From the NCBI RefSeq assembly GCF_958295425.1, contig NC_081154.1, forward strand, positions 5,491,139-5,555,138: DNA of 64,000 nucleotides. Reading direction: 5' to 3'. The notes below the pieces were generated by a model. It was not told where the DNA came from. It saw only the letters and a program-made list of their open reading frames with translations, and made no database searches. This document shows, piece after piece, positions 1-13,500 of the stretch (position 1 is its first letter; each line of letters begins with the position of its first letter). Made by a program: the position numbers and the translations under genes. The stretch is from Solea solea (Eukaryota; Chordata; Actinopteri; Pleuronectiformes; Soleidae).

Positions 1-2010
1 ATATGGCTCATATCTGTTGGCTTGTATGGGTAGAAATTACCAATCATCATTAGTTACTTTCAATAATAGCTTCTGGAAAGAGCTAAATTGTTGGTATTAA
101 ACATTTTTCTTCTTTGCATGTGTGGTCATATCCAGCTCATTATTGTCTCCAAAAATATTTATTCTGGGATGTTTTCTTGCAGAGTTCCCAAAGAAAATAG
201 ACGCAAATATCGTTATTGCCATTAAATAATAAGTTAAAACTACACTTGTGTTACTGGTTTAAACTTTTTAAATTCCCACTCTGCTCATAGTTGATTTAAA
301 GCTGCAAAGTTGCACATTTAATGACACTTGTACTTTGAATATGTTAGCAGCTTAATTCATGTTCCAAACAAATACCTTTTATTTAGCAAATTTCAAGATA
401 TTGTGCTAAAAGGTGAAGAACTTTTGATATCAATTTCTAAACTTTTCCTTTAATTTTTCCCCAAGTTAAAATAATCAGTTCACTAAACTCCTCTTAAAAA
501 TGCTTTAAAACCTTGCCACAATTTATCTAGAAGTAAAAGCCAAGCTGCATTTTTTACAGTGTGTTATTTTAAACTTTGTTTTAAAGATGCCGATGAATGG
601 TTTTTCTTTTGAGCCTGCAAAAATATGCAAGTTTGTTGAAACGAGAACCTGCACTGTTCTACAGTAATAGAAGTAGCAGACTGAGAAGCCGGGCCGCCAC
701 TCATGTCCTCTTTTGCACATGGAGACTAATTTGAAGTTTTTCATCTTGTATGACATCATGGATGAGTCACCACTCCTCACCCCCCCACCCTTCTCCTTCG
801 TGAAGTGCAAGGGCAGTAGCCACCAAGAAATATGCTCTCATTCACAGAATATTTGCCTGGGGTGCTCGTCAGGACAGGGAGGAGGACAGACGAGCCCACC
901 ATGTTTCTTTTGGCCCGAGATTCCATCCTTCACCCCCTCCAAACCCTCATCACCCCACTGCTTTTCCTCCTCCTCTTCCTCCTTTTTTTTGACTTGTTTT
1001 CATACTGCTGGCTGGAACTGAATGACCATTCATGCTCGCTGCTGTTGGATATGGATGTTTGTGTTTGTGTGTATGTGTGAGGGTCTAAAGGCCATGACAT
1101 CCCCTCATCTGCTGTGTGCCAATTCTACACACACACACACATGCTGGATTGTGTGCCATACCTCCCTCATAGTCGACCACAGCCGTGCCACTTCGGTTCA
1201 CATCAGCATCAAAAAAAACAAGAATGAATGACAGGTACACACACAGACATACACACATACCTCTCCAGGAGATATCCGGTTGTCTTACGCGTTGGTGCTG
1301 CAAGTAGCCGCAGCAGTGCCAGCGGAGAGATGAATGTCTGCCGGAGTCAGAGGGGAAATTTGTGCTTGACAAATTTATGACTGCAATTTGCCAGACTTTA
1401 TGGTGAAAAACCAACAACTGACATAAGAGAAGAACAAGACCACATTTATTCATGAGTCATCGGCGTAGTGTGACAGACAGACAGAAAGCATGTACGTGCA
1501 TGTGTCTGCTGATGAGTTGATTCCACTATTGTGCTTCAGTACATGCAATAATATCTCTGTGTGTCTGTGTCTGTTACAATGTGTAGCAAGCATGCATGGC
1601 CCCTGATAACTTCACAGTCCAGCTGCTGTGTGTTCAGACAAAGCAAATGCTACAGCCAAGACTTAATGCAAGGTCGGCTAAGAGAGGCACACGTTTATAA
1701 GATAAAGGGAAACCAGAGGGAAACAACACAAACAAGTAGAATAAAAGTCATAAAACCTCAGGAATCTAAAGAATCACATTCTGCCAATTGTCCAGGTGCA
1801 GTTTTCACATCCAGACGAGTTCAAATGTCCCCTGAAAGTTGCGGAATTAATTGTGTCCAAATATCTGTATATCAAGGAAACTGGAGACGGGCCCGTCTGA
1901 TAGCAAACAAATTTTATCGTCACTCTGAACCAAAACCAAACGGCTGTAGCTTGGGAACAGTCAATGTGTTGATCTAGAACAAATAGCAGCCGTGATACTT
2001 AACAAAATAT
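1..2010. other. AT-rich DNA, no gene seen
   Basis: Short open frames only, overlapping simple sequence: TG repeats at about 1050-1078 and CA at about 1128-1141. No splice-framed coding segment or homology recognised. Confidence 0.5.
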
Positions 2011-2014
2011 GTTT

Positions 2015-2215
2015 AAAATGGAGCAGTGGTTAGCGCGTCGTAGCAAGAAGGTTCACAGTTCAAACTGAGGTTCGATCATGGCCTTTCTGTGTGGAGTTTG
2101 CATGTTCTCCCCCTGTGAGTGGGTTTTCTTTGGGTACTCCATCGTCCTCCACTACGGTTGTTGTCCAACTGGAGACTCTGACTGTGTGTAAATTATTGTT
2201 TTTGACAAGTTTTGT
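2015..2215 (+). repeat. tRNA-derived SINE-like fragment
   Basis: It contains GTGGTTAGCGCGTCGTAGC (A-box-like), AGGTTCGATCATGG (B-box-like), then TGTGTGGAGTTTGCATGTTC and the GGGTACTCC stretch that follow in a very common fish repeat. A longer degenerate copy lies at 34880-35215. Confidence 0.7.
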
Positions 2216-2449
2216 TTTTCTTATATCGTATATCCATTATCTGTATTGGTTACTCCCTTAGAAATGTAGAAAAAAAATGGATGTAGTCTTCCAGGTTCCT
2301 CCTGAAGCCAATTAGGTAGTGAAAATATACTGAATAGCCACTAGGGGGAAACTTCCCTCGTAGCAAAAAGAACCCATTTGCATTGAAGTCTACATGTGTG
2401 ATAAAAGACAATGGGCAATTAAATATAGTAGACACAAGTTTGATTGACA

Positions 2450-2770
2450 AGTCCATCCATCCATCCATCGTCAACTGCTTATCCAAGAATGGTCGCGGGG
2501 GTAGCAGAGGGCTCCAGACTTCCCTTTCACTGGTCATATTGCCCAGTTCTGATTGGGGGATCCCCAGGTGCTCCCAGGCCAGTTAGGAGATATCATCTCT
2601 TCACCTAGTCATTGGTCTGCCCTGAGGTCTTCTTCGATTTGGAACACCTCCCTAGGAAGGCACCCTGGTGGCATCCTTAACAGATGCCGGAACCACCTCA
2701 ACTGGCTCCTTTCCGCATAAAGGAGCAGCAGCTACAAGCGGCCGAAATGGGTTTTCTCAGCAGGGTGATT
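2450..2770 (+). repeat. Non-LTR retrotransposon-like fragment
   Basis: CCATCCATCCATCC is followed by GGTGCTCCCAGGCCAGTTAG, GGAACACCTCCCTAGGAAGG and CCACCTCAACTGGCTCC. These phrases belong to a widespread fish LINE-associated repeat. The exact family cannot be named by eye. Confidence 0.55.
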
Positions 2771-4739
2771 GACAACTCATGTTGTCCAATAGTAGCCTTG
2801 TTGCAAGTGAAGTCTGTTAACTACCAGTTGCAACCTGCAATTCTGGAGGATCTTTTTCTCCAAGTGGTGAACGATTGAACGATTGATTCACCACTTGGTT
2901 TACCCTTGAGGTTCTTAGGGAAAGGTGGGCTAATGCCAGCTGGCATTGGGCTAGAGTCAGGGTATGTCCTGGACAGGTCATCACTTACAAAAATCAGCTC
3001 TGGATCTCACAAATTTATCACAGAGTTCGGCTAAATTATAAATTTACCATTCAAAAAATAGTACAGAAACTTCTCAGCTCTGTTAACATCTGTCCTCACT
3101 GATCCAATCACAGCCAGATTGTGCTAAGTACAAGTCTGAACGGTCCTAATGTGTCCTCAGATCCAGTCAGAGACAACACATTTGGAGGTGATTTGAGGAC
3201 ACATTTGTTTACATTCCTAAGTTGCATGAACACAATCTGTCCTCAGGACGGGCTAGAGACCGCCTCCTCAGCTGATGATGTTAATTTGTTTGAAGCCACT
3301 GCCACATCATAAACTCTGATCACCGTATGATTTATTTTATTCTAATGGTTAAAACTTATTTTTTTCAGTACAAGGAGAGCTTTGATTCACTCAAGCGCTT
3401 CTTTTTCTCTTTATTCCTCAAACAGATTCACATAGCTAGGCTTTTAAGGACACTGAATTGTCTTGCATTCATACGGACAGCCTACACAAAGCCTTTTCCA
3501 TAATTTAACTATATAGACAGAATTCAAATCTGAGCCCTAACCTTCCTCAGAAATTAGAAGCAGGTTTTGCTCTCCTTAAGGACTATGGGTCCTAAGTCAA
3601 GGTCAGAGTTTATGCCAGAAAAAGAAAAAGAGGAAACATACACAGGTATACACACTCACACAAACAGACACGGGTTAACAGAGGACACATCTGTACTATC
3701 AGACTTATTAAAAAACATATTTTCTTCTTGCAAACTGCCATGATATCAATGTACATTTAAAAAAAGAGTGAGGGAAGCTCAGATCTGATCATATGTGGCC
3801 ACAGGAGACGCATTTTAATGCCGGGTGTCAGCAGTCTGGTATTAACGGATGTTAATACCAGGTCTGAATTGGGATTTAATATCGAGTGTTTACACAAGTT
3901 CTGCTGCCAGAGGAGCAGAACTTGAGGAGAGAGGAGAGGAGGACCTCCAGCGTAGCCAACTGGAAGTTTTAATGTTTTTAAAATCACAGACGGTTCACAG
4001 ACTCTCTTAGTGTGGCTGCATCTTGTTCGCACCTTCCTGTTGCCGGTGGCCCGCAGTGGATGTGGGGCTGTGCCACGGGGCAACATGAAGATCTGCTCAT
4101 TTATCATCCTGCTGCAGACAGTGAGGCCGAATGACTAACCGAGGTAATGAGCTGCTCTTGGACGGGCGAGGGCTTCCCTCCTGAGATCCAACCACAGTGT
4201 GCAGAATCCAGAACCAAAAGAACCCCAACAAACCCCACACAGAACCAGCCCCATGTGGCTCCACACAGACAAGGACGGCAATCAGCGTGATGGATTTCAG
4301 CCCTGACACACTTTTCCCCAAGCTGCCCAATTAGGAAAATACTTTTTTGGGTTGTTTTTTGGTTCTTTTTGTGTCTTACTATACTCTAGACCACAAGACG
4401 GATTGACTCTAAAGAGGGAATTTAGTTTCATTATGGTTAGGAACAAGGGCTTGTGGAAATCCCTTTCCACAAGAGGAAAGTGAGAAACCAGATCTTAGGA
4501 CTGCGGCTGTAGGTGCTGAAGGCACAAACCAAAGACAAATACGTGCAAAGAGACCGAAAAACACCAACAGGCAATTTTTGAAAATTAGTTTGCCGTGGCG
4601 TCCAACAGTAGATTGGCACCGAGAAGTGTGACTTAGCTCTTACTCGCACTAATCATGTGAAAACGTGTCTTTTCAGCTGAGGCCCAAATTTTAAAAACTC
4701 ACAGAGCCGAGTGTCAGGCTGTGACTGTGTGACGGATGA
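2771..4739. other. Intergenic DNA with a CA-ended dispersed repeat
   Basis: 3425-3690 is a copy of the repeat family whose members end in CA/TG microsatellites (shared AGCCCTAA, CCTCAGAAAT and GGTCCT phrases with 30160-30290). No coding segment seen elsewhere. Confidence 0.45.
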
Positions 4740-5340
4740 GTCTGAGCGTCTCCCACGAGAGGAGCCTTCATTAGTAAATGGTGATCACTCTCCTCCACCG
4801 TTTTTCGGCGCTGCAATTTTCTCTAACCGAGTTGTTTTGGCAGTTCCTCCTCAAGAGGCCCCCATCTGAGAACAATCATCCACCAAGTGTTTGTCAGTTA
4901 TTTGAAAAATTGACAACAATCGCAAATTGCACCTATTATTCACATCTCAGGCTTCTGGGGCAGCTGTGTTTTAAAAGCCAGCCAGTGTGTCTTTTCTGTG
5001 CCAGTAGGAACATCTCGCAGCACCAGGCACTCGAGTCACTTTCTTCTGGTTAACGACCTCCAGACTGTGCTGCTGTTCTGTCAGAACGGAGTGAGGAAGG
5101 CTGGAGCTGCCTCATTACGGGCTCGCTGTGTTAAAAAATGATCCTCCAGCGACGTCTAAATGTCATTAATTAATGAGCTGCACCTTGTTTACACAAATTT
5201 CCTCATGTAAACATGACGGTTTATGTGCGGGAATTAATAAATCACAGTCTCCAATTAATCTTTTATGCAAACACAGTCATAATTCTTGCAAACAAACAAT
5301 GAATGTGTGCTTTATTATGCGCAGGGAATTAAGAATCACT
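4740..5340. other. Repeat-poor candidate conserved noncoding element
   Basis: No microsatellite or dispersed repeat. It is rich in homeodomain-like TAATTA/ATTAAT cores (5165-5180, 5230-5260) and balanced in composition. This is typical of developmental enhancers next to gene deserts, but conservation cannot be checked here. Confidence 0.3.
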
Positions 5341-6500
5341 ACCTAATATAGTAAATTATTTGTTTAAACACACATAAATTTGAAATATGCAGTTTATATA
5401 AAGGTATATACTTCATTTTTAGCATTTTAAATAATAGCAAAGCATTACATCCAGGCAAGACACACAAGGAAACAACTGTTTTTAATATTTTGGAAATGAA
5501 TAATTTAATTATTTTACTTGTCAATCGTGGACAAGTAAGTAATGTGCTAACATAAACCCGGGGTTCCCGCATTGCAAAGCTCCTGATGGCTGATGACATA
5601 TTTTATTTGCATTCTTTTAATTTAATTTTAAATGAAATGAAATTACTTTTTTTTTGTCACAATTACAGCTAGAAAATGTGCTGTGTTTCTTATGATAATA
5701 CATTTTATTGGATTCCTGGAAACCGCCTTATAAAATCTCCCTTGGGGGCTGTGACCTCTACTTTTGGAAACCACTGACTCTCTGCGAAGTCATAAATTGA
5801 GTTATATCTACATCATAATCAGTTTAATAAAAGTCAAATCTAATATGCTGGACTTGTGTTTAGGCACAACGACAACTGCTATCATCACCTGGATCAGAAT
5901 ATACACAGTACAGAGTCCAGAAAGTGAAGCTAATGCAAAAGTGTCTAAAACTTGTATTCTATTAAATGGCTATTAGGGGGTGACACCAGTCTACTTGTAT
6001 GTAAGTCAATGAGAATCTCAATTGATTCACCAGTAAACACTTTCTTCTTTAATAAAGCATTTTTCAAATTTAGTTAAAATGACAACATTTTGATGTTAGA
6101 AGGAGAAGATAGCACCAAAATAAAATCATATTACATGAATAATAAAGACAACAGGACCAATAATATAGTGGAAAATGGTGACTCAGCATTCCCAACTAAT
6201 AGACGATGAAGCACGACTTTTGTTTCGGGGGCGTGGACACAGTGTGATTGACAGCCTGTCCTGTCCAATAGGTGCATAGTTAACATGAGAATGTGGACCG
6301 TGAAACTAAAGCTAACAAACCAGTGAATCATGTCATAGTACTGTGATGTCACAGCTGGATTAAATAGTAAGAAGTGTAATTTTTTTGGATGGTGTGTGTG
6401 TGACGTCATTTTGCAGTTTTAATTTCAATGTAGAGTGAAAACCATAGCGCAAACTGTTAAATAACCACATGTCCAGTGAATTTCCCTAAACCCCTGTCAA
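5341..6500. other. AT-rich DNA, no gene seen
   Basis: No supported coding or RNA feature. 5985-6060 (AGGGGGTGACACC... CAGTAAACACTTTC) resembles the edge of a fish dispersed repeat also present near 49240. Confidence 0.4.
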
Positions 6501-6509
6501 TGCCATGAT

Positions 6510-7075
6510 TCTCAGACGCAGCTCTGGTTCTGGCTCTGGTGCCGTTCTGGAGCCTTTAGAACCTTTTTTGCTTTCTGGCAAACCAGCCTACGTTCACACC
6601 AGTTTAAGAGTTACTACTTAGGGCGAAAGTATACACAACCCAGACTATGACACGCCCACTGATGATGTCATGGTTCTCGAAGAAGATCCACTATTTTTTG
6701 GTTCCAGCTGAGAACCGACTTTTCAGTTTCAAGTTCAATTTGAACACACCGGCTGCTTCAAAATTAGGTTCAGGACCTGGAACCGGCACGGAGCCCTGCC
6801 GGTGTCAAAGGGCTAACTGTGTCATTAGTTCACACAACTCTCTCATTCGTTTTGTATACACACAAACGCTCCCTCAGTCAGGTCTGATAGTTTTGATGCA
6901 CAGTTTCTTAGAGGAAGAACACAGAATACAAATAACTTTACTTCGTTTCTGTTCGCAAAGACCAAATGGAGGCAAAATAATAACATAATAAAAAAAGTTC
7001 TCAAACAACAGAGTTCATACAGTGACGTTTGCTTCAGCTCTGTTTTGTGTGAGTGAACTCTCGATACAATCGGAG
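6510..7075 (+). repeat. Dispersed repeat block
   Basis: 6510-6800 is a GGTTC/GAACC-rich repeat of a type common in fish. 6845-7075 shares TATACACACAAACGCTCCCT and CAGGTCTGAT with copies near 8400 and 30785. Confidence 0.55.
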
Positions 7076-8150
7076 GCCTCCTGTTGTTTATGAGCGCGAT
7101 GATGACGACAGAGCACTTTGCTCCGTCCTCGCGGCTATACATCACTTCAAGGGCTCCCCTACAGGAAGAGCCATTTTCCCATCATCCCTCAGTCAGCGAG
7201 GCCGTTACTCTCGGCATTAATGGAGCAAATGGAGCGACGACTGGCACCAAGCATTCTCCATCCTTCTCGCCGCCCCCCCCCTCCACTTTATTTCTCTTTG
7301 TATACTTTCTCTCTTTTCTCCCTCTGTCTCTCCACTTCCATGTCACGTTTTCTCTCTGCTCTGTCTCCTTTTTTTTTTCTGGCCGTGCCGTCCATAAATC
7401 ACTTGTCATATCACAGTGACGTACCCCGGCCCTGCTGCGGCGGCCCGTGGTGTGATTTAGCCTCATGTTGATTTTCGTGCAGAGTGATACTTTGTATGTC
7501 AGTGCCTCTGTCAGTCGCACACAATTCGGACACAGTGAGTTTTCCAGCCAAGCTCTGAACTCTTTTTTTTTTTTTTAACTCTCTTTTCATGCGAGAGAAT
7601 GGAATTAAGTCACTGCATTACAGACTTCACTTTTTCTGGCCAGGCACATTGTTTTCCTTGGCGGCCACACTTCAAGTCAGTTGAAACAGGCCCCTTTTCT
7701 GTTTTTTTCATGTCTATAAATGGGCTCTTTTCATGAATCCATGAGGGAATGCTTTTCTTTTTTGAAGGGATTTAAGAGGATACTGCACTCCGCTCAGTCA
7801 AGGGCCGCAGATTTGTGCTCCACATTCACACACTCAATCATAGTGAGCCTAATATGCTATGGCTGGGGCTTGCCGTACACGAATTGTCATGGTATTTATC
7901 CAAATGACTCGCCAAATTGCCAGAGACGGGAACAACTGGAGTGGCGATGAGAGGGGTTAGTGAATTGCTTCCCGGCTCAGAGGTGACGAGTGAGAGAGAC
8001 GAGGAGGCAGCAGCCGCTCGGAGGCACATGATAGTGGGAGAATGAAGGAAACCATGAAGTGATGGCAGAAAACAAATGTCATGGTACAATAGCTTTTGTT
8101 AAATTTATGGCTTCTACTTTGAGCGTGAGCCAAGTTGTAGTATTCTCGCA
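7076..8150. other. Repeat-poor DNA, candidate regulatory region
   Basis: Pyrimidine-rich 7250-7380 and an otherwise unique sequence. 7720-7960 looks most like a conserved element (TCATAGTGAGCC, CGTACACGAATTGTCATGG). No coding potential supported. Confidence 0.3.
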
Positions 8151-8159
8151 ATCACAATC

Positions 8160-8640
8160 ATCTTTATTGGTATAAGAATGACTGCCCACACAAAGAATTC
8201 TCTTTACTTTGTGTTACTTAGACCAGTGCTGCACACAGGAAGTGATTAGTTTTATGTCAAGACGGGCGGAAGCAACAGCAACATTGCACTAGTAAAGCGA
8301 GCTAACTGCAAACAGGTTTAAATTTGACTGAAAACGCGAAGATCCTGGTTGTTCAGTGGTTTGACAGGATAAACATTTCTTGTCCCTGTGCGCCCCAGCA
8401 CTGCTGGTGTATACACAGAAACGCTCCCTCATGCAGATCTCATTTCAGATAAAGGACATGGCATACAAATATTAATAAATCCTTTCTGTTCACAGACCAA
8501 ACAGAAGCAGAACAACAACATCAACAACAGCAAAGAAAATCACCTGAAGTTGTGCACTGCAGCTTTTAAGGCCTTTTTAGAGCTGCTACTGTCACCTAGC
8601 AACAGAGCTTCAGTTTATCATGATGGAGCATATAACACTT
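8160..8640 (+). repeat. Dispersed repeat copy
   Basis: Shares GCTGCACACAGGAAGTGATT and TGTATACACA-AACGCTCCCTCA with 30640-30830. The head (CAATCATCTTTATTGGTATAAG) resembles another fish short repeat. Confidence 0.6.
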
Positions 8641-10512
8641 AAACATATAACAAAAAATGTATCTATTCAATTGACATGAAGCCTGGTATATCTATTGAAA
8701 AGTGCATTTTTTTGAAGATTTGTCGTTGTTGTCCCTTTAAAACATTAATATCCAACACGCTATGAATCCTGGGATACGTGGGACCAAGAATTAACTTATA
8801 TGTTAGTAGGACATATTTGTTGGTGGCACTTCAGCCTTCAAATTCACTCATTTGCTCATAAATATGGGACAATTTTCAACGTCGACGTCACAATTATCCC
8901 AAACAAAATAATTGATTTTGAATTTGATGAATTCATTTTTTGTTAACCCCTAGAACTCCTGCTTTTTTCTAATACTATGTTATAACCTATATACAGTGTC
9001 TTACATCCTCTTAACCTATAGGTATAATCTAATGAAATACATTTTTTTCCCATTTTCACCAACTATGTTAACACACCTGAGCAAAAAGTAGTGAATTTGT
9101 GAAATTTGGAAATACGTCAAAGTTCGCTCAGCTCTTTTTCATGAACAAAAATAAAATAAAAACATTTACAATTTTTAAAACAAATACGCAATATAAAATA
9201 AATCCTAACTTTTGATCCAACAACACATAAGAAGACCAAAAAATGATTTTTTTAAAGCTTAAAGATGTGACCTATAAACACACACACTCACCCAGGATGT
9301 CCATATAAGGAGCTGTGTATTATTCCCGTGGCAAAAGGATTAATAATTGCGTTTGTGTTTTGCCTTTGCAATCACCACACAGGTGATTTAACAGCTGAGA
9401 AATACTTTAAACTCATCCTTCACATCAGATTTTTAAAAGAAAAAGCATCTTTCCAAAAATCTCTCAGCTTCTGGTCATGTTGAAAAACCAAAAATTGTCA
9501 TATTCAATTTCAGAAAAGCTGCATATTTGTTGAGTGTTTCTTCTTCCACTGACTCTGTGCTCAGCTTCTTCCAATGTTGGCTGCAGGCTTTTCTTCCCCG
9601 AGGAGAAAAAACCTCCTAAGTTAATGCTTCTAATGGTCTGATTCCCGGCGGGGCTGCTCAGACTGAACGTGTCCACTCTCCTGGAAGAGAAACCCTGCAC
9701 ACAATCATCAGCTAAACTCACATTATATCACTATTGTTTAATGGTAAGTTGAGCAGGCCTTTGAGTTCGGGTGGTTTTTGAGGTTTTGGTTAGATTTTTT
9801 CTTCTTCTCCAAGTCTGAGGTGATATTGTGTTACTGAGGCTGTCTGTCTTCAGCTCGGGCCACGAGCGTTTAACTCAAGCAGTCACATTACACCGGCCTC
9901 CAGAAATGTCTGCACAACCAGATTTTCTTTCTGTTATTGAAGGAATTATTATTTTTGTATTTTATTCATTTCAAACATGGAAGTCACATTTGAACTTACT
10001 GATGGAGGCAGCAGTGCATCGACCACTCCTGCGCGCCGTTATGTAAAAATTGTTGATCTTGTCTATGGGCTTTGGTGCAGGCTTATAAAGTGACCAAAAA
10101 AACTTAAATTTCCATTCAGAAAAGACTGAGTAACATTGAGAGATTTTATTCAGCTGATGCTGGAAAAAAAAGGATATAAGACTCTCTATATTGCATTCTT
10201 ATAGCCTCTGTATATACGTTTTAACATATTTATGGGAAAAAGGCAGCCTAAACGCTCTGTGTCCAAAAAAAAAGAGTGAATATAATTCAAAACAAAATAT
10301 GATAGCTACTTCAAACACCCGCTGAACTAACCCTTAACCCTAAGGTGCATTGTTTAAAGTATATTTGCTGCACTATAGTGTCACGTCAGCATCTGTAATA
10401 ACACTGAGCTCGTACAGTTAAGTTCCCGCCATGTTCCACCAGGCTTCCCTTTCACACACACTTATTAAAACTCTTCTCTTTCTGTTGTAACGGACGAAAA
10501 CGTCTTGTGACG

Positions 10513-10513
<1 letters not shown>
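8641..10513. other. AT-rich DNA, no gene seen
   Basis: No supported feature. Short open frames without splice context or recognisable protein. Confidence 0.45.
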
Positions 10514-10549
<36 letters not shown>

Positions 10550-10966
10550 TCTTGTCCGAACGCCAGCACATTTTCAAGTTCCTCCCGGTTTCCGACTGAG
10601 GTCTTATGTGTAATCGTAGTCTCGCGCCACACACCGTGCTGCTATTCGCTCTCTCAGGTTGCCGTTAATGATCATATGACCCAGTCCTGAACCTCTGACA
10701 TCCAATACTCCAAATGTATTTTTTGATGTGCCTGTAAAACGTACGACTGCGGCATTTATCAAACCACAACTTTCTCTCTTTCTCTCTGTGTGTGTGTGTG
10801 TGTGTGTGTGTCTGTTTCTTCTCTTCATCAAATGACTCGGGGAGGAACTCGGGGAGCTCATGGCACACTTTCTTCTCTTTCAGGCTTCCTGTCAGTCACT
10901 CTCTGTTTTTCCTCTGTGACAGATGTGTGTTTGGATGTGATGTCAGTCTGCTGTTCTCTGCCAGAC

Positions 10967-11044
<78 letters not shown>
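10514..11044. repeat. Microsatellite cluster: (AC), (TG), (CT)
   Basis: AC tract 10514-10546, TG tract 10787-10810 and a long CT tract 10970-11044 with one G interruption at 11024. Open frames here (poly-SL, poly-CV) are artefacts of the repeats. Confidence 0.95.
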
Positions 11045-12760
11045 GTCTGTGTGACACTCGATACGACTGCTGCATAAGAGGGAACTCGCCTTAATGTGTC
11101 GTTTCACAATTAACCCTAACGTCTGTCAGTCCACGTGTGCACCGCACCAGGGAAACTGTCATCACAGCCAAAATACAGAACTTGGTTTTTATAAATATGA
11201 TTTAAAACATTTTATTTGAGACTCAAATTAGCCTTTTTTTTACTGTTTTTTTTGACAAATGTTAGATATGGTGCTCAATAAATGTATTAGACCACCACTC
11301 AATGTAAGGTTTATGCCACAGCTGCCCTAAATTAACAGCATTGGTATTTATCATTAATGTTTTATGTTTCTGTAATGCTTAATACACCAGTATGATATTT
11401 TTAATATTAAAATATAATTATTAACAATTTCAAATTTAAAGTTTGTTTTTCAGTTATTTTATTTCTAAAATATTTGTGTTTTTCTTGTATTAATGACAGG
11501 TGGTGTAATAAATGTGTTCAACACTGTACATCAAAATGATATATAACATATTTATACTGTCAACTACAATGCTGCATTTCAAAAAAGACCAAGTATGAAG
11601 GTGTTATTTTGTTGTGATATAATATAGATAGTAAAATAAGTGATTGGGACTAATAACATCATTTTTCAATCTTTAAAGTATATAAATAATTCCTAGTTAG
11701 ACTCTATGGACTGTTTTATTAAAACATAAAAAGACATCAATATACTATCAACCAATAAAATGCTTATTATTATACAGTTTACACGGTTAATGAGCAACAT
11801 TTTCATTAATTTTGGTAAATTCATACCTTTTATTTTTGGTCTCCTCTCCAACTTTGAAGGCAGTCCCTCTTTTTCTATCTGTTTAAAATGTTAGTTATGG
11901 TCACTTTAAGGCAACATGAATTACTTAATTTGAGTGTTGATACTTGGCTTTTTATTCAATTATTTTTAATTTTTTTAATTTTATTTATATTTGAGCCTGT
12001 TTTACTCTTGGGTATTTTAGATTATTTTCTCTTATCATCCTTATTTCTATTTTTACTCAATTTATTGGCTTATTATGTTCCATTTTTATCTCATGTTTTA
12101 TTGGTTTAGTTATTATGTGACATTTTCTCATTTGCATCTTATTTTGTAGGATTTTATTCATGTTTCGCTTTGTATTTATTCATCATTACATCTACCTCTT
12201 ACAATTCTGTAGCTTCCCCTTTTAGAGTGATTGATTCTGGCCTTAATATCTTAGTTTTGTTCGTGTGAGAAAAATTGAAGGTTAACCTTTGATGGTTATT
12301 TGATGTAATTTCTTCCATTGTTGGTTTAAAAGAAAACACTGATTTGTTGAGTGGGTCTTTTTGATCGACGTGTCAGGTTGTAACCCAGCGGTGGAGCTTA
12401 AATCAGGTCCTAGCTTCAGCTTTAACTGAGTGACTCTAAGGACATGTAAACCATCCCTTTCTCTGGCTCAAAAAATGTTTTACTTTTTATATCCCACAGA
12501 CACAAGTTCAAGCTCTTCCATCATAAAATGTGAAACCTAGTCGCAGAACTAAAGACCTGTGGGATAAATGTGACCAGGGTCTGCTGTTTCCCCCGTTAAA
12601 TCGGAGGCTTATCCCTGTTTATGAAGACAAGGAGAAGGAACTCAGGGGAAATAGCAGAGATGACAAAATATGAATATCACATATCAACATCCGCATGGAA
12701 ACGACTCAGACTCACTTCTTCATCAGACACTCATGAATCCCCAAACCCATCATCTGAGGC
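11045..12760. other. Very AT-rich DNA, no gene seen
   Basis: Long A/T runs; a hydrophobic open frame at 11888-12109 reflects T-rich composition only. Confidence 0.45.
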
Positions 12761-12764
12761 AACC

Positions 12765-13500
12765 TGAGCCTGTGTGTGTGTGTGGTAGACTGTGAGGACA
12801 CATTTTTGATTTCAAACCTGTCTGGTGAGGACATTTGACCTTGTGGGGACATTTTGGCTTTAAGGGACTTTAAAGGGTTTTTTGAGGGTTAAGACTTGGT
12901 CTTAGGGTTAGATTGGGTTTACGATGAGGCTGCGGTTAAGGGTTGGGGTTCAGTATAAAGTTGCGATGGTTAACGTTAGGCTAAGGGTAAGTGTAAGGGG
13001 CTGTGTGCATTTGTTACATATTTAGATTTTCTGGTATTAACTAAGCCTTGTCAAGACCAATAGTCCTCATGGAGACCAGAACATGGACCCAAAGAGGCAG
13101 AACCTCATTTCCGAGGAACTGGTTGAGTTTAGATACTAATATTTGAATTGTGATTAGGTTAAGTTAGGGTGAGACATTAACTGGTTATGGTTACAGTGAG
13201 GGATAACACTTTTCTTAGGCTGTTCAAATGACTGTAATTCAATGCCATGTCCTTTGCTGCACAAACCTGTGTGTGTGTGTGTGTGTTGCATGTATTACTC
13301 ACGTTGTGGGGACCTCAATCTGTTTACACAGTCACATTATAGGGAGCTGTCTTCCTTATGGGGATATACAAATGTAGATTATTACATTTGAAAGATATTT
13401 TGTATGGTTACGATGAGGTTAGGGTTAAGTTAAGGTAAGTCTCCAGGAAATGAATGTAAGTGAATGTAATGTCCTCTGAAGTCATGGAAACCAGACTTTC
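12765..13500 (+). repeat. Two copies of a TG-ended dispersed repeat
   Basis: 12765-13110 and 13260-13500 each begin with a TG tract and continue with TGTGGGGAC/GTGAGGACA and GGGTTAGGGTTA-like phrases. Reverse copies lie at 30090-30290, 34500-34740 and 35520-35800. The TTAGGG-like words are part of this repeat, not telomere. Confidence 0.65.

Noticed and set aside
10790..11094. Open frames rich in Ser/Leu and Cys/Val
   Set aside because: They are translations of TG and CT microsatellites with no splice context.
11888..12109. Small membrane protein
   Set aside because: The hydrophobic residues come from a T-rich stretch; no recognisable family or upstream signal.
12880..13440. Interstitial telomere repeat (GGGTTA words)
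   Set aside because: The words are irregular and belong to a TG-ended dispersed repeat; there is no run of exact TTAGGG units.
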